A stretch of 64,000 nt of DNA, from NCBI GenBank assembly GCA_014379625.1, contig JACMLJ010000045.1:62001-126000 (forward strand). Reading direction: 5' to 3'. The notes under the pieces were generated by a model. It had not been told where the DNA came from and ran no database searches. It saw only the letters and a program-made list of their open reading frames with translations. The position numbers and the translations under genes are program-made. Below, one piece after another: positions 1 through 7,966 of this stretch; position 1 is the stretch's first letter; the number at the start of each line of letters is the position of its first letter. This DNA comes from Ferruginibacter sp. (GTDB taxonomy: Bacteria; Bacteroidota; Bacteroidia; Chitinophagales; Chitinophagaceae).

Positions 1-544
1 GTCTCGTCCTCGCTGCTTCAAAAGCTTTGCGGCCAATTCTTTCTACTTCATAGCGACTGTATTCCGCCACATCATAAGCCGTATCTCCGTTATTCTTTCG
101 TCCCTTTTCTCCAAAATAAATATCGCCGGTCAGTTCCCTGAAAAACAAAATATCTGCACCTTTCAATATTTCCGGTTTAATACTGGATGCCCCCAGCAAC
201 TCATCAAAAAGCCTGATGGGGCGCAGGTTGGCATACAATCCCAATTCCTTTCTCATCTTCAGCAATCCCTGCTCCGGACGAACTTTGGCCGAAGGGTCAT
301 TGTCGTATTTTGGATGTCCTACCGCTCCAAACAGCACCGCATCCGCATGGCGCATTTTTTCAAGCGACTCATCCGGTAAGGGATTACCCGTGGCTTCGAT
401 GGCAACATGGCCGATTAGAGCTCCATCATAAATAAACTGGTGACCAAATAAAGCCGCTATTTTATCCAGCACTTTTTTACCTACTGCCGTTACTTCCATA
501 CCTATTCCATCACCGGGAACTATTAGTATTTTTTTGTTTGCCAT
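1..544 (-). CDS. leuB: 3-isopropylmalate dehydrogenase, N-terminal part (cut by window edge)
   Basis: The reading frame begins at an ATG at 544-542 and stays open to the left edge, giving about 181 residues of the amino end; the rest lies outside the window. LeuB oxidises and decarboxylates 3-isopropylmalate to 2-oxoisocaproate with NAD+, in the cytoplasm. The start reads MANKKILIVPGDGIG, the Rossmann-like opening of the isocitrate/isopropylmalate dehydrogenase family. It is followed by GNPLPDESL, the LRPIRLF segment and FFRELTGDIYFGE, a signature of IPMDH near residue 140. It is the last leucine gene in the minus-strand run leuC-leuD-leuA2-leuB but is separated from its neighbour by about 340 bases carrying palindromic repeats, so it may have its own transcript or be attenuated. 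Confidence 0.93.
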   Translation of the reverse strand, partial: MANKKILIVPGDGIGMEVTAVGKKVLDKIAALFGHQFIYDGALIGHVAIEATGNPLPDESLEKMRHADAVLFGAVGHPKYDNDPSAKVRPEQGLLKMRKELGLYANLRPIRLFDELLGASSIKPEILKGADILFFRELTGDIYFGEKGRKNNGDTAYDVAEYSRYEVERIGRKAFEAARTR

Positions 545-882
545 TCGATTTTTTAATTTGCTGTTCCTTTATTAATTTTTTGGTTGTTCGTTGAATTAGT
601 TGCGATGGTAACGATGGTAAACGATGGGCTTCACCCATCGCTGGTGTACTGCGCCCTTTCAGGGCTAAAATGATCCCGGTTTTTAACGACACGCTCCATC
701 CTTCGCTGATGTATTGAGCCCTTTCAGGGATAAACGATGCTGAGATGATGCAAAAAACACTTCGACTCCGCCGTGTATCGGAGTAAATACTCAAATCATT
801 TAATTCATTAAACTTATTGAGCCAGTTAACGCACCCAAAGCAAATTCTTGTAACAATATTCGTGTATTCGTTGCCGTTATTC
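545..882. repeat. Intergenic region with two tandem palindromic repeat units
   Basis: The spacer between leuB and the isopropylmalate synthase paralogue carries two related units of about 50 bases, at 621-670 and 687-735. Both read in the order CATC-GCTG-TGT-TGAGCC/GCGCC, then CCCTTTCAGGG and TAAA. The first unit also has the hairpin GATGGGcttcaCCCATC. The second unit is diverged. The CCCTTTCAGGG core is itself palindromic. No open frame here looks coding. This resembles intergenic palindromic repeats scattered in Bacteroidota genomes. Function unknown; it could cap mRNA ends or tune leuB expression. Confidence 0.6.
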
Positions 883-2400
883 CTAGATACTATTCAACAT
901 TTTCTCTGTTGCTTTTATGGCGGCCACTGTCTGATCACTGTCCAGGCCCCGTGTTTTAAATTCTTTACCATTATGCATCCAGGTGATGATGGTTTCGCAT
1001 AGGGCATCTGACTGTCCGCCGGGTGGAATACGCACTGTATAATCTACCAGTGCCGGTAACACGCTTTTCTTTTGCTTGTATATTTTCTTAAGCGCATTTA
1101 CAAAAGCATCATACTGGCCGTCGCCCTGTGCATGCTCTTCAAATGATTCGCCGTTGATGCAAATATTTAAAGTAACAGAGGGCCGTAGATTTTTTGAATG
1201 GGTCAATACATAATTTATTATCTGAACCTTCTGTTCAATGCTGTTGCTGTCTAATATATCAGAAATAATATAAGGTAAATCTGCCTGGGTAACCATTTCT
1301 TTGCGGTCGCCCAATTCAATCACGCGCTGGGTAACTTTCTTTAAATCCTCATCAGACAAGCGGATGCCTAATTGCTGAAGGTTATTATCGATATTGGCTT
1401 TGCCGCTTGTTTTGCCCAATGCATACCTGCGTTCGCGGCCAAAGCGTTCGGGCATCAGGTCGTTGTAATAGAGATTGTTTTTTTTATCCCCGTCTGCATG
1501 GATCCCAGCAGTTTGGGTAAATACATTCTCGCCCACCACCGGCTTATTAGCCGATATCCTGAAGCCGGAAAAAGCTTCCACCAGTTTACTTACTGAATAG
1601 AGTGATTTTTCTACGACCGATGTTTTTACCTCCGGCATAAAATCATTCAATACTGCTATCGCACTGGCCAGGGGCGCATTGCCGGCTCTTTCGCCCATCC
1701 CGTTTACCGTAAGGTGCAAACCATGCGCACCTGCCTTAACTGCTTCCAGTACATTGGCAATACCGAGATCATAATCGTTGTGCGCATGAAAATCGAAATG
1801 CAGCTTCGGGTAACGTTTCACGAGTTCTGAAACATAGGCAAATGTTTCCGAGGGAATTAAAACGCCCAGTGTATCCGGCAGTAAAACACGTTGAATGGGC
1901 AGGTGCTGTAAAAAATCGAGGTATTGTAAAACATATTCCTTTGAATTACGCATGCCGTTACTCCAGTCTTCAAGGTAAATGTTGCATTGCAGTCCTTTTT
2001 GTGTAGCAAGATTAATTACATTGGCAACATCCGCAAAATGTTCATCCGGTTGTTTTTTCAGCTGATGGATAAGATGATTTAACGATCCTTTGGTAAGCAA
2101 GTTCATTACCTGCGCACCAGACTCCAGCATCCAGTTTACTGAAGTTTCACCGTCTACAAAAGTGAGCACTTCTACTTTGTTGATATAACCGTTGCCCTTG
2201 GCCCAGTCTGTAATTTTTTTTACTGCCTGGAATTCACCTGCTGAAACCCTTGCGGATGCTATTTCAATCCTGTCGACTTTCAATTCAGCAAGTAAAAGCT
2301 GTGCGATGGTTAACTTTTCAGATGCTGAAAATGATACCCCGCTGGTTTGTTCACCATCACGGAGCGTGGTGTCCATTATTTCAATATGTCGTGGAGTCAT
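883..2400 (-). CDS. Second 2-isopropylmalate synthase / citramalate synthase-type enzyme
   Basis: This 505-residue protein belongs to the LeuA/CimA family, which condenses acetyl-CoA with a 2-oxo acid. The metal-binding opening MDTTLRDGEQTSG lies at residues 9-21. The HAH metal ligands are at about 205-207 (FDFHAHNDYD) and the NGMGERAGN loop at about 233-241. The last 115 or so residues fit the LeuA allosteric domain. I chose the ATG at 2400; a TTG two codons upstream keeps the frame open. In Bacteroidota a paralogue of this kind often sits between leuD and leuB in addition to a true leuA, so it may be a citramalate synthase feeding isoleucine or a second isopropylmalate synthase. Sequence alone does not settle the oxo-acid substrate, so I give no symbol. 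Confidence 0.88.
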   Translation of the reverse strand: MTPRHIEIMDTTLRDGEQTSGVSFSASEKLTIAQLLLAELKVDRIEIASARVSAGEFQAVKKITDWAKGNGYINKVEVLTFVDGETSVNWMLESGAQVMNLLTKGSLNHLIHQLKKQPDEHFADVANVINLATQKGLQCNIYLEDWSNGMRNSKEYVLQYLDFLQHLPIQRVLLPDTLGVLIPSETFAYVSELVKRYPKLHFDFHAHNDYDLGIANVLEAVKAGAHGLHLTVNGMGERAGNAPLASAIAVLNDFMPEVKTSVVEKSLYSVSKLVEAFSGFRISANKPVVGENVFTQTAGIHADGDKKNNLYYNDLMPERFGRERRYALGKTSGKANIDNNLQQLGIRLSDEDLKKVTQRVIELGDRKEMVTQADLPYIISDILDSNSIEQKVQIINYVLTHSKNLRPSVTLNICINGESFEEHAQGDGQYDAFVNALKKIYKQKKSVLPALVDYTVRIPPGGQSDALCETIITWMHNGKEFKTRGLDSDQTVAAIKATEKMLNSI

Positions 2401-2404
2401 TTCC

Positions 2405-2439
2405 AATGGTGAATGGTGATTGATGTATAGTGAATAATG
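2405..2439. repeat. Five-unit heptanucleotide array
   Basis: Between leuD and the synthase paralogue the plus strand reads AATGGTG, AATGGTG, ATTGATG, TATAGTG, AATAATG without phase breaks, immediately upstream of the downstream gene's start codon. It lies in the translation-initiation region, so copy number could affect expression. Confidence 0.6.
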
Positions 2440-2442
2440 ATA

Positions 2443-3039
2443 TTATATTGCTTTTGCTGTGGCGAAAGAAACGATATCCGATCTCATCGCCTGCAAATAA
2501 TCGATATCATCAAAGCCATTTAACAGGTTGTTTTTTTTGTAACCATTTATGTCGAATGATTCTTTTTCGCCCGAAGCAAGAATGGTGATGGTTTGTTCCG
2601 GTAAACTGACTCCCAACTCAGTCATAGGATCAACCTCAATGGCAGAGAATATTTTTTCTAAAAAGACCGGACTTACCTGCACAGGTAAAATGCCCATATT
2701 AATTGCATTATTCTTAAAGATATCCGCAAAAAAACTGGATACCACGCACCTGAATCCATAATCGTAAATGGCCCATGCCGCATGTTCACGGCTGCTGCCG
2801 CTTCCAAAATTAGTACCGCCTACCAGTATTTTACCCGAATAAATTGGATTGTTTAATATAAATTCCTGCTGGGGGGTATCATCCGCATTATAGCGCCAGT
2901 CCCTAAAAAGATTGTCTCCAAAACCTTCCCGCTTTGTTGCTTTTAAAAAGCGGGCGGGAATGATCTGGTCGGTATCTACATTTTCAATTGGTAAAGGAAC
3001 GGCTGTACTTGTAAGCACATTAAATTTATCGTAAGCCAT
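2443..3039 (-). CDS. leuD: 3-isopropylmalate dehydratase small subunit
   Basis: The 198-residue protein is the swivelling domain of isopropylmalate isomerase and works with LeuC to interconvert 2- and 3-isopropylmalate. Diagnostic segments are VDTDQIIPARFLK near residues 21-33 and GGTNFGSGSSREHAAWAI near residues 74-91, the latter being the substrate loop shared with aconitase domain 4. Length matches the usual 190-200 residues. It follows leuC in the same direction with a 92-base gap filled by a heptanucleotide array, which is unusual because leuC and leuD are often tightly spaced. Confidence 0.96.
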   Translation of the reverse strand: MAYDKFNVLTSTAVPLPIENVDTDQIIPARFLKATKREGFGDNLFRDWRYNADDTPQQEFILNNPIYSGKILVGGTNFGSGSSREHAAWAIYDYGFRCVVSSFFADIFKNNAINMGILPVQVSPVFLEKIFSAIEVDPMTELGVSLPEQTITILASGEKESFDINGYKKNNLLNGFDDIDYLQAMRSDIVSFATAKAI

Positions 3040-3045
3040 GTTTTA

Positions 3046-3122
3046 GTTGATGGTGGTTGGTTTATGGTTGATGGTTGTTGGTTGTTGGTTGTTGGTTGAT
3101 GGTTGATAGTTGATGGTTGGTA
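3046..3122. repeat. Eleven-unit heptanucleotide tandem array between leuC and leuD
   Basis: The plus strand shows eleven consecutive 7-base units in perfect phase: GTTGATG, GTGGTTG, GTTTATG, GTTGATG, GTTGTTG three times, GTTGATG, GTTGATA, GTTGATG, GTTGGTA. It fills almost all of the spacer between the leuC stop and the leuD start. Such arrays vary in copy number by slippage, so leuD expression could differ between clones; that is inference. Confidence 0.9.
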
Positions 3123-3131
3123 GTCAAAATC

Positions 3132-4535
3132 TTACATCAGGTCCCTGGGATCAGTTACATAACCCGTTACTGCTGCTGCCGCGGCTACCAGCGGACTTGC
3201 CAGCAAAGTGCGGCTTCCCGGACCCTGTCGCCCTTCAAAGTTGCGGTTACTGGTACTCACCGCATATTTCCCTGCCGGAACCTTATCATCATTCATTGCC
3301 AGGCAGGCCGAGCAACCAGGCTGGCGGAGAAGAAAACCCGCTTCCGTTAATATATCTAAAATACCTTCCGCTTTAATTTGTTCTTCAACAATATGAGAAC
3401 CCGGCACTACCCAGGCGGTAACATGTTCTGCCTTCTTACGCCCCTTGATGATAGATGCAAAAGCCCTGAAATCTTCAATACGGCCATTGGTACAACTACC
3501 GATAAATACAAAATCAACTTTTTTACCGATCATCTGGTCTTCTTCGTGAAAGCCCATATATTTAAGCGATTTTTCGTAGGTAGCGGCACCGCCCTTCAGA
3601 TCGGCACCCTTAGGAATTGATTTGGAAATACCCATCCCCATGCCCGGGTTGGTTCCGTAAGTGATCATGGGCTCAATATCAGCGGCGTCAAAATTATATT
3701 CTACATCAAACCCGGCACCTTCATCTGTTTTAAGAGTTTTCCAGTAAGCCAGTGCCTTATCCCATTCAGTTCCTTTTGGCGCCAGTTCGCGGCCATAGAT
3801 ATAGGAGAAAGTGGTTTCGTCCGGTGCGATCATACCGCCGCGGGCACCCATTTCAATACTCATATTACAAACCGTCATGCGCCCTTCCATGCTCATTTTT
3901 TCAAACACATCACCTGCATATTCAACAAAATACCCCGTGGCGCCCGCTGTTGTTAATTTTGAAATAATATAGAGCGTAACATCTTTTGGCGTAACCGCTT
4001 TACCTAAAGTACCGTTTACGTTTATGCGCATTTTCAATGGCTTTGGCTGCATGATACACTGGGAAGATAAAACCATTTCCACTTCTGAAGTGCCTATGCC
4101 AAATGCAATTGCGCCAAATGCCCCATGGGTGGACGTATGGGAATCACCACATACAATCGTCATTCCCGGAAGTGTAATACCATTTTCGGGGCCCACCACA
4201 TGCACAATGCCGTTTTTGGGATTACCCAACCCCCAATGGGAAATGCCATGTTTGGCAGAATTCTGCTCTAAAGCTTTCAACTGGTTTGCAGATAAGGGAT
4301 CCTGTACCGGTAAATGCTGATTGATGGTAGGGGTATTGTGATCGGCGGTGGCAAAAGTATGCTCCGGAAACATCACTTTAATGCCCCTGCTTTCCAGTCC
4401 TAAAAAAGCAACCGGACTGGTAACTTCATGGATAAAATGCCTGTCAATAAAAAACACATCGGGACCATCTTCAATCTTACGCACTACATGTGCATCCCAC
4501 ACTTTATCGAACAAGGTAACTGGCTGACTACTCAT
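3132..4535 (-). CDS. leuC: 3-isopropylmalate dehydratase large subunit
   Basis: This 467-residue protein is the iron-sulfur subunit of isopropylmalate isomerase in the leucine pathway. The three cluster cysteines are visible at about C348 (FIGSCTNGR) and C408/C411 ([10 protein letters not shown]). The aconitase-type [14 protein letters not shown] lies at 128-141. Length matches the family. It is the first leucine gene of this run; no leuA precedes it, as the upstream neighbour on the same strand is an unrelated ORF6N gene about 195 bases away. The promoter is probably in that 195-base stretch but I could not identify a convincing box. Confidence 0.97.
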   Translation of the reverse strand: MSSQPVTLFDKVWDAHVVRKIEDGPDVFFIDRHFIHEVTSPVAFLGLESRGIKVMFPEHTFATADHNTPTINQHLPVQDPLSANQLKALEQNSAKHGISHWGLGNPKNGIVHVVGPENGITLPGMTIVCGDSHTSTHGAFGAIAFGIGTSEVEMVLSSQCIMQPKPLKMRINVNGTLGKAVTPKDVTLYIISKLTTAGATGYFVEYAGDVFEKMSMEGRMTVCNMSIEMGARGGMIAPDETTFSYIYGRELAPKGTEWDKALAYWKTLKTDEGAGFDVEYNFDAADIEPMITYGTNPGMGMGISKSIPKGADLKGGAATYEKSLKYMGFHEEDQMIGKKVDFVFIGSCTNGRIEDFRAFASIIKGRKKAEHVTAWVVPGSHIVEEQIKAEGILDILTEAGFLLRQPGCSACLAMNDDKVPAGKYAVSTSNRNFEGRQGPGSRTLLASPLVAAAAAVTGYVTDPRDLM

Positions 4536-4730
4536 TATTAAAATTTTGAATTATTTTGCAAATATCCATCGTTATAAGTAAAAAAATGAAAATAAATCAT
4601 TTAATCGCGTTTATTGTTGAACGGAACTGCCTGAAAAGGGTTGATTGTCAGTTTTATATGTTTTGATGATCTCCGTAAAGATTAATTTTTACCAATTTAC
4701 TCTATTTACTTTCCTACTTTAACCTCTTAC

Positions 4731-5327
4731 CTACTTTCTAAACCCTATCCTCTCCCGCTCGTTCCATTTTCGTTCGGCTGCTTTTTCGTCCAACAAGTTT
4801 TCCATTGCATCGTAAATTTGGTTTAACTGAACATCATGTTCGCCTAACCGCTCCTTTATTTGTTTCAGCTGTTCTTTAAAATCGTTCTGCAACAATAAAA
4901 TCTTTCTTATTTCAACAAAAGCCCTCATGATGGCAATATTCATATTTATTGCTTTTTCACTGTTGAGTATACCGCTTAACATGGCAATGCCTTGTTCAGT
5001 AAAGGCATAGGGCATGTATCTTGTTCCGCCCCTCTTTGAGGTCGCAAATTGCGACCTCAAAGAATTGTCGTGCACTTTTATGGTTTTAATTTGTGGCTTT
5101 AAAGGATCACTGTTTTCCAGCGTTTCAATTTGGAATTTCAGGTCTTCAAATTCATTTTTAGTAAGTTGAAACATAAAGTCGGGTGGAAAACGTTTACTAT
5201 TCCGTTTTACAGCTTCGTTTAAGTGTTTGGTTTCCACTTCATACAAGACTGATAAATCTCTATCCAGCATTACCCTTTCACCCCGTATTTCGTAAATCCT
5301 GTTTTGGATACTTTTAATTATCTGCAT
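4731..5327 (-). CDS. ORF6N-domain DNA-binding protein
   Basis: The 198-residue protein has an amino-terminal ORF6N domain (about residues 8-95). It is recognised by IYEIRGERVMLDRDLSVLYEVETKHLNEAVKRN (split here for description: IYEIRGERVMLDRDLA-like start, then VKRN) and FPPDFMFQLTKNEF. The conserved YMPYAFTEQGIAMLSGIL follows at about 103-120, and a charged helical tail. ORF6N is related to KilA-N and is common in phages and Bacteroidota chromosomes; a DNA-binding role is assumed from family membership. The segment encoding LRSQFATSK is a perfect DNA palindrome (5033-5063), and a related palindrome lies upstream of the gene. No phage genes flank it, so it is a solitary copy. Confidence 0.88.
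   Translation of the reverse strand: MQIIKSIQNRIYEIRGERVMLDRDLSVLYEVETKHLNEAVKRNSKRFPPDFMFQLTKNEFEDLKFQIETLENSDPLKPQIKTIKVHDNSLRSQFATSKRGGTRYMPYAFTEQGIAMLSGILNSEKAINMNIAIMRAFVEIRKILLLQNDFKEQLKQIKERLGEHDVQLNQIYDAMENLLDEKAAERKWNERERIGFRK
5033..5063. repeat. 31-bp perfect palindrome inside the ORF6N gene
   Basis: The arms TCTTTGAGGTCGCAA and TTGCGACCTCAAAGA (15 bases each) flank a single central base. It encodes part of LRSQFATSK just before the conserved FTEQG block. The core TTTGAGGTC...GACCTCAAA recurs in the upstream region of the same gene. Confidence 0.9.
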
Positions 5328-5689
5328 GATCGTTAGTTTTTAAGGGCCGGTTATTTTTTACGTATCCCGCCAGTGTATTCCCGGGGTTTCTAACGAAACA
5401 GGGCCTGGTCAAAAATCTGCTGTGAAGGATAAGGATGCGCCGGTTTTACAGGTTTATTTTGAGGTCGCAGGGTTAGACCTCAAAATATTTGTATACGCTT
5501 TTGTAGGATTTCTTACCAAAATCTATTCAAATTTAGGTTTTGAACAATTATATACCAGAACCCTGCACCTAAATGTTGAAAAATTGAGCGATTTTTTAAA
5601 TATGATATTTAGTGCTGTCATTCAGTTTTATCCACCAAACCGGATAATTTAGATTGTTAAAAAAAAAACTGATTCTATATATAAACTGA
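5328..5689. promoter_or_regulatory. ORF6N upstream region with a related palindrome
   Basis: This 362-base stretch has no convincing gene. At 5455-5487 it holds a 12-bp-arm inverted repeat, TATTTTGAGGTC and GACCTCAAAATA, with a 9-base spacer. Its core matches the palindrome inside the downstream ORF6N gene. At about 130-160 bases before the ORF6N start, it could be an operator or a relic of the same mobile palindrome. A 76-codon plus-strand frame across it is probably accidental. Confidence 0.5.
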
Positions 5690-6178
5690 TCATCTCAATT
5701 CTTCAAAAATCCCCGTCAGCTTATTCTTCTTCACATTATCCCAGTTAAAACACCGGCCATTCATCGCCACATACACACCGTTTGACAAGACCTGGGCAAA
5801 TGCCAGCGCACTCCCCAGGTTAAACAACCCATCCGAACTACCAAACTTAATGGGTATCATGGCACCGGTAAGTATAATTGTCTTATGTTCAACCGCACTG
5901 CCCAATACCTTCGCAGTTTCTGCCATGCTATCTGTTCCATGGGTAATTACAATCCTCTGCTCTTCGCAGTGTATACATTGATGCACGATGAGCGCCCGGT
6001 CTTCAGCAGTCATTTCGAGACTATCAATCATCATCAGGGTCCTTATTTCTACTGCAACCTTATTTCGGCCCATTTCAAGCAGGTCACTTAAATGGGTGTC
6101 CTTAAAGTATAACTGACCATTTATCTCATTGTATTCTTTATCAAAAGTTCCGCCGGTAATGAAGATGCGAATGGCCAT
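5690..6178 (-). CDS. Short single-domain asparaginase-like protein
   Basis: The 162-residue protein covers only the amino-terminal domain of type I/II L-asparaginase. Catalytic elements are present: the first Thr in ITGGTFD (T11), the second Thr-Asp pair in ITHGTDSM (T82, D83) and the Lys in TGAMIPIKFGSSDG (K111). Full-length bacterial asparaginases are about 330 residues with a second domain that helps form the dimer active site, which is absent here. Stand-alone versions of this domain are widespread in bacteria and annotated as asparaginase-domain proteins; activity on asparagine is unproven. The stop codon lies cleanly after FEELR, so this is not a visible frameshift. Confidence 0.85.
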   Translation of the reverse strand: MAIRIFITGGTFDKEYNEINGQLYFKDTHLSDLLEMGRNKVAVEIRTLMMIDSLEMTAEDRALIVHQCIHCEEQRIVITHGTDSMAETAKVLGSAVEHKTIILTGAMIPIKFGSSDGLFNLGSALAFAQVLSNGVYVAMNGRCFNWDNVKKNKLTGIFEELR

Positions 6179-6225
6179 AAATAATAATTTGAGCGCAAAA
6201 AAAATAATTGAGACCAGAAATAGTT

Positions 6226-6468
6226 TTACTCCTGCTCATAAATTACTTTGATCAGGGTTGCCTGCAAATCCATAATCCAGGAGGGCAGGTTGGTTTCTTC
6301 AATTTTCATTTTTTTTCCGTCATTCGTGTCCGCATGTAAAATACTGAATTCCCATCGGGTACCATCCACGTCTTTTACATCCACATGATAGCCGGAATTA
6401 CCGCCAAATTCAAAAGGTTGAAAGTTGAACTGCTTGTCACTGATAATTTTATTAAAAAGATTACTCAT
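6226..6468 (-). CDS. Small conserved-looking protein of unknown function
   Basis: I do not recognise this 80-residue protein. It is acidic with a balanced composition, no signal peptide and no membrane segment. It contains GGNSGYHVDVKDVDGTRWEF, which looks like a beta-hairpin region, and a helical end (SWIMDLQATLIKVIYEQE). It is read in the same direction as the asparaginase-like gene 47 bases downstream and may be cotranscribed with it. An ATG start with an A-rich leader supports a real gene. Confidence 0.65.
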   Translation of the reverse strand: MSNLFNKIISDKQFNFQPFEFGGNSGYHVDVKDVDGTRWEFSILHADTNDGKKMKIEETNLPSWIMDLQATLIKVIYEQE

Positions 6469-6638
6469 AATAGATTAATTGATCCGGTTTATAAAGGTTT
6501 GTGCGCTAAGTTACCGATTCGTGTTGTTTCCTGGTATCAAAATATTAAAAAAAGGGATACCTAAACCCATCAAAAATAATAAGAGGAATTTTGAAATATG
6601 GGTGACGGGTATGATATGTATCAAACATATAAAATACC

Positions 6639-6794
6639 ATGCTTCAATATAAACTTGTAATCCGGGCTTTTACTAAAGATGAGAAAATAATTATCCCGGC
6701 AAAGCGGATAAGCGCAACTGTTGATTGGGTACACCCGCTAAAACTTTACGAGGTCTACAGACTGTTATTGCATTTTTATGTTATCCGGCTGTAG
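6639..6794 (+). CDS. Possible 51-residue small ORF in an otherwise empty gap
   Basis: The 347-base gap 6469-6815 has no other content. This frame runs ATG to TAG and encodes MLQYKLVIRAFTKDEK followed by IIIPAKRISATVDWVHPLK and a hydrophobic end. The composition is plausible but there is no family match I can recall, no clear ribosome site, and the gene ahead is convergent. Treat as a weak candidate. Confidence 0.22.
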   Translation: MLQYKLVIRAFTKDEKIIIPAKRISATVDWVHPLKLYEVYRLLLHFYVIRL

Positions 6795-6815
6795 TGAACA
6801 TTTGCGGAGATGGTT

Positions 6816-7802
6816 TTAAAGCTGCGCCCGTGTTGCCCGGTTAAACTTATTGCGGTATTCAATTGGCGATAAACCTGTAATCTTTTTAAACGTGTTGCGG
6901 AAAGCCTTGGGGTCTGTATATCCAACTTTATACATTACTTCATTCACATTTTCACGATAAGATTCCAGGCTATTTTTAGCGGCTTCTATTTTAACCCGCT
7001 GTATATATTCCACTACTGTATTGGCCGTAGCTTTTTTGAACCTGCGTTCCAGGTTTCTGCGGCCCAGCGCCAGCATCGATGCCAGTTGATCCACCGTAAT
7101 TTTATCGGGGAAATTGTTTTCTATAAACTGTTGTGCCTTTTTTACCGGCTCATCCTCATGTTCCTTTTGTCCCTGGAAAATAGTGAATGACAACTGGCTA
7201 TCCCTTTGTATTTCTATCGCAAATACTTTGGCGGAAAGTATCGCCATATCCCGGCCTGCGTATTTTTCAATCAGGTATAAAATAAGATTCAGGTAGGAGA
7301 AAGCTCCGCCGCTTGAATAAATGCCCTGTTCATCCGTGATAATTTTTTCGGTCACCAGGTTTACATCAGGGAACATGGTTCTAAAATCATTGGTAGCCAT
7401 CCAGTGAGTAGCACACTGCCTCCCTTTTAATAAACCTGTTGACGCCAGTATAAAAGCGCCCAGGCAAAGGCTGGCTACTTCCGCCCCGTTTTTGTATTGC
7501 TTTATTATCCACGGGATAAATGCCCGGTTATTTTCCATGGCTTTTGTTATATCACCATCAACCGCAGGTATTATGATAAGGTCTGTCTTAAGTACTTCCT
7601 CAATTACCCGTTCTGTATTAACGGTAAATAAGCCGCCGCTTAATAGTGTTTCCCTGGTTAGTCCTACTAACTGCACTTTAAATATGGGAGGGGCGCCTTT
7701 TGCTTTAAAAAACTCATTTACCTGGCTAAGCAATTGACGGGAGCCCTCCAGGCTGCCGAGGATCGCTCCCTTCGGAACCAGGATAGATATATGTTTCATC
7801 AT
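6816..7802 (-). CDS. GlxA-type transcriptional regulator (DJ-1/PfpI domain plus AraC HTH), copy 1
   Basis: The 328-residue protein joins an amino-terminal class-I glutamine-amidotransferase-like (DJ-1/PfpI) domain, about residues 1-190, to a carboxy-terminal AraC/XylS helix-turn-helix domain, about 225-325. The nucleophile-elbow segment VASLCLGAFILASTG is near residue 110, followed by ATHW. The HTH part shows LASMLALGRRNLERRFKKAT and the second helix pair ending GLSPIEYRNKF. Regulators of this type sense small molecules and usually activate a nearby operon. Two start Met codons are adjacent; the paralogue at 10766 aligns with the second. It is divergent from the VOC/DinB genes, with a promoter region closely resembling that of the paralogue. 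Confidence 0.92.
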   Translation of the reverse strand: MMKHISILVPKGAILGSLEGSRQLLSQVNEFFKAKGAPPIFKVQLVGLTRETLLSGGLFTVNTERVIEEVLKTDLIIIPAVDGDITKAMENNRAFIPWIIKQYKNGAEVASLCLGAFILASTGLLKGRQCATHWMATNDFRTMFPDVNLVTEKIITDEQGIYSSGGAFSYLNLILYLIEKYAGRDMAILSAKVFAIEIQRDSQLSFTIFQGQKEHEDEPVKKAQQFIENNFPDKITVDQLASMLALGRRNLERRFKKATANTVVEYIQRVKIEAAKNSLESYRENVNEVMYKVGYTDPKAFRNTFKKITGLSPIEYRNKFNRATRAQL

Positions 7803-7895
7803 TCAAAAGTAGCATAAATAATTGTCGCAATCAACCCCTTAGATTGCCGTGTTTACACCCCCACAATAAGTTTTTATGGCAATATATTTGTAAAG
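7803..7895. promoter_or_regulatory. Divergent promoter region A, conserved with region B
   Basis: This spacer aligns over about 95 bases with 11759-11850, upstream of the paralogous regulator. Shared blocks include AAACCCCTTA-type sequence, GCCGT-TTT-CACCC and CAATATATTTGTAA. On the plus strand TATATTTG (7883-7890) fits the Bacteroidota -7 box TAnnTTTG. On the minus strand TACTTTTG (7811-7804) does too. A good -33 box is missing for the plus-strand promoter, consistent with an activator-dependent promoter bound by the divergent AraC-type protein (inference). Confidence 0.6.
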
Positions 7896-7966
7896 GCATT
7901 GCATCTTTTTAATAGAAATGTTTTGTTCAGAATTATTGTGGTGCCACACATAAAACAATAAATAGC

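Noticed and set aside
510..794. 94-codon minus-strand frame across the leuB start
   Set aside because: It runs through the palindromic repeats and shadows the leuB start codon region.
3046..3122. Possible CRISPR array
   Set aside because: The unit is only seven bases with no spacers; it is a simple tandem repeat.
5422..5652. 76-codon plus-strand frame in the ORF6N upstream spacer
   Set aside because: It runs across the palindrome, has no family resemblance and no ribosome site; likely accidental.
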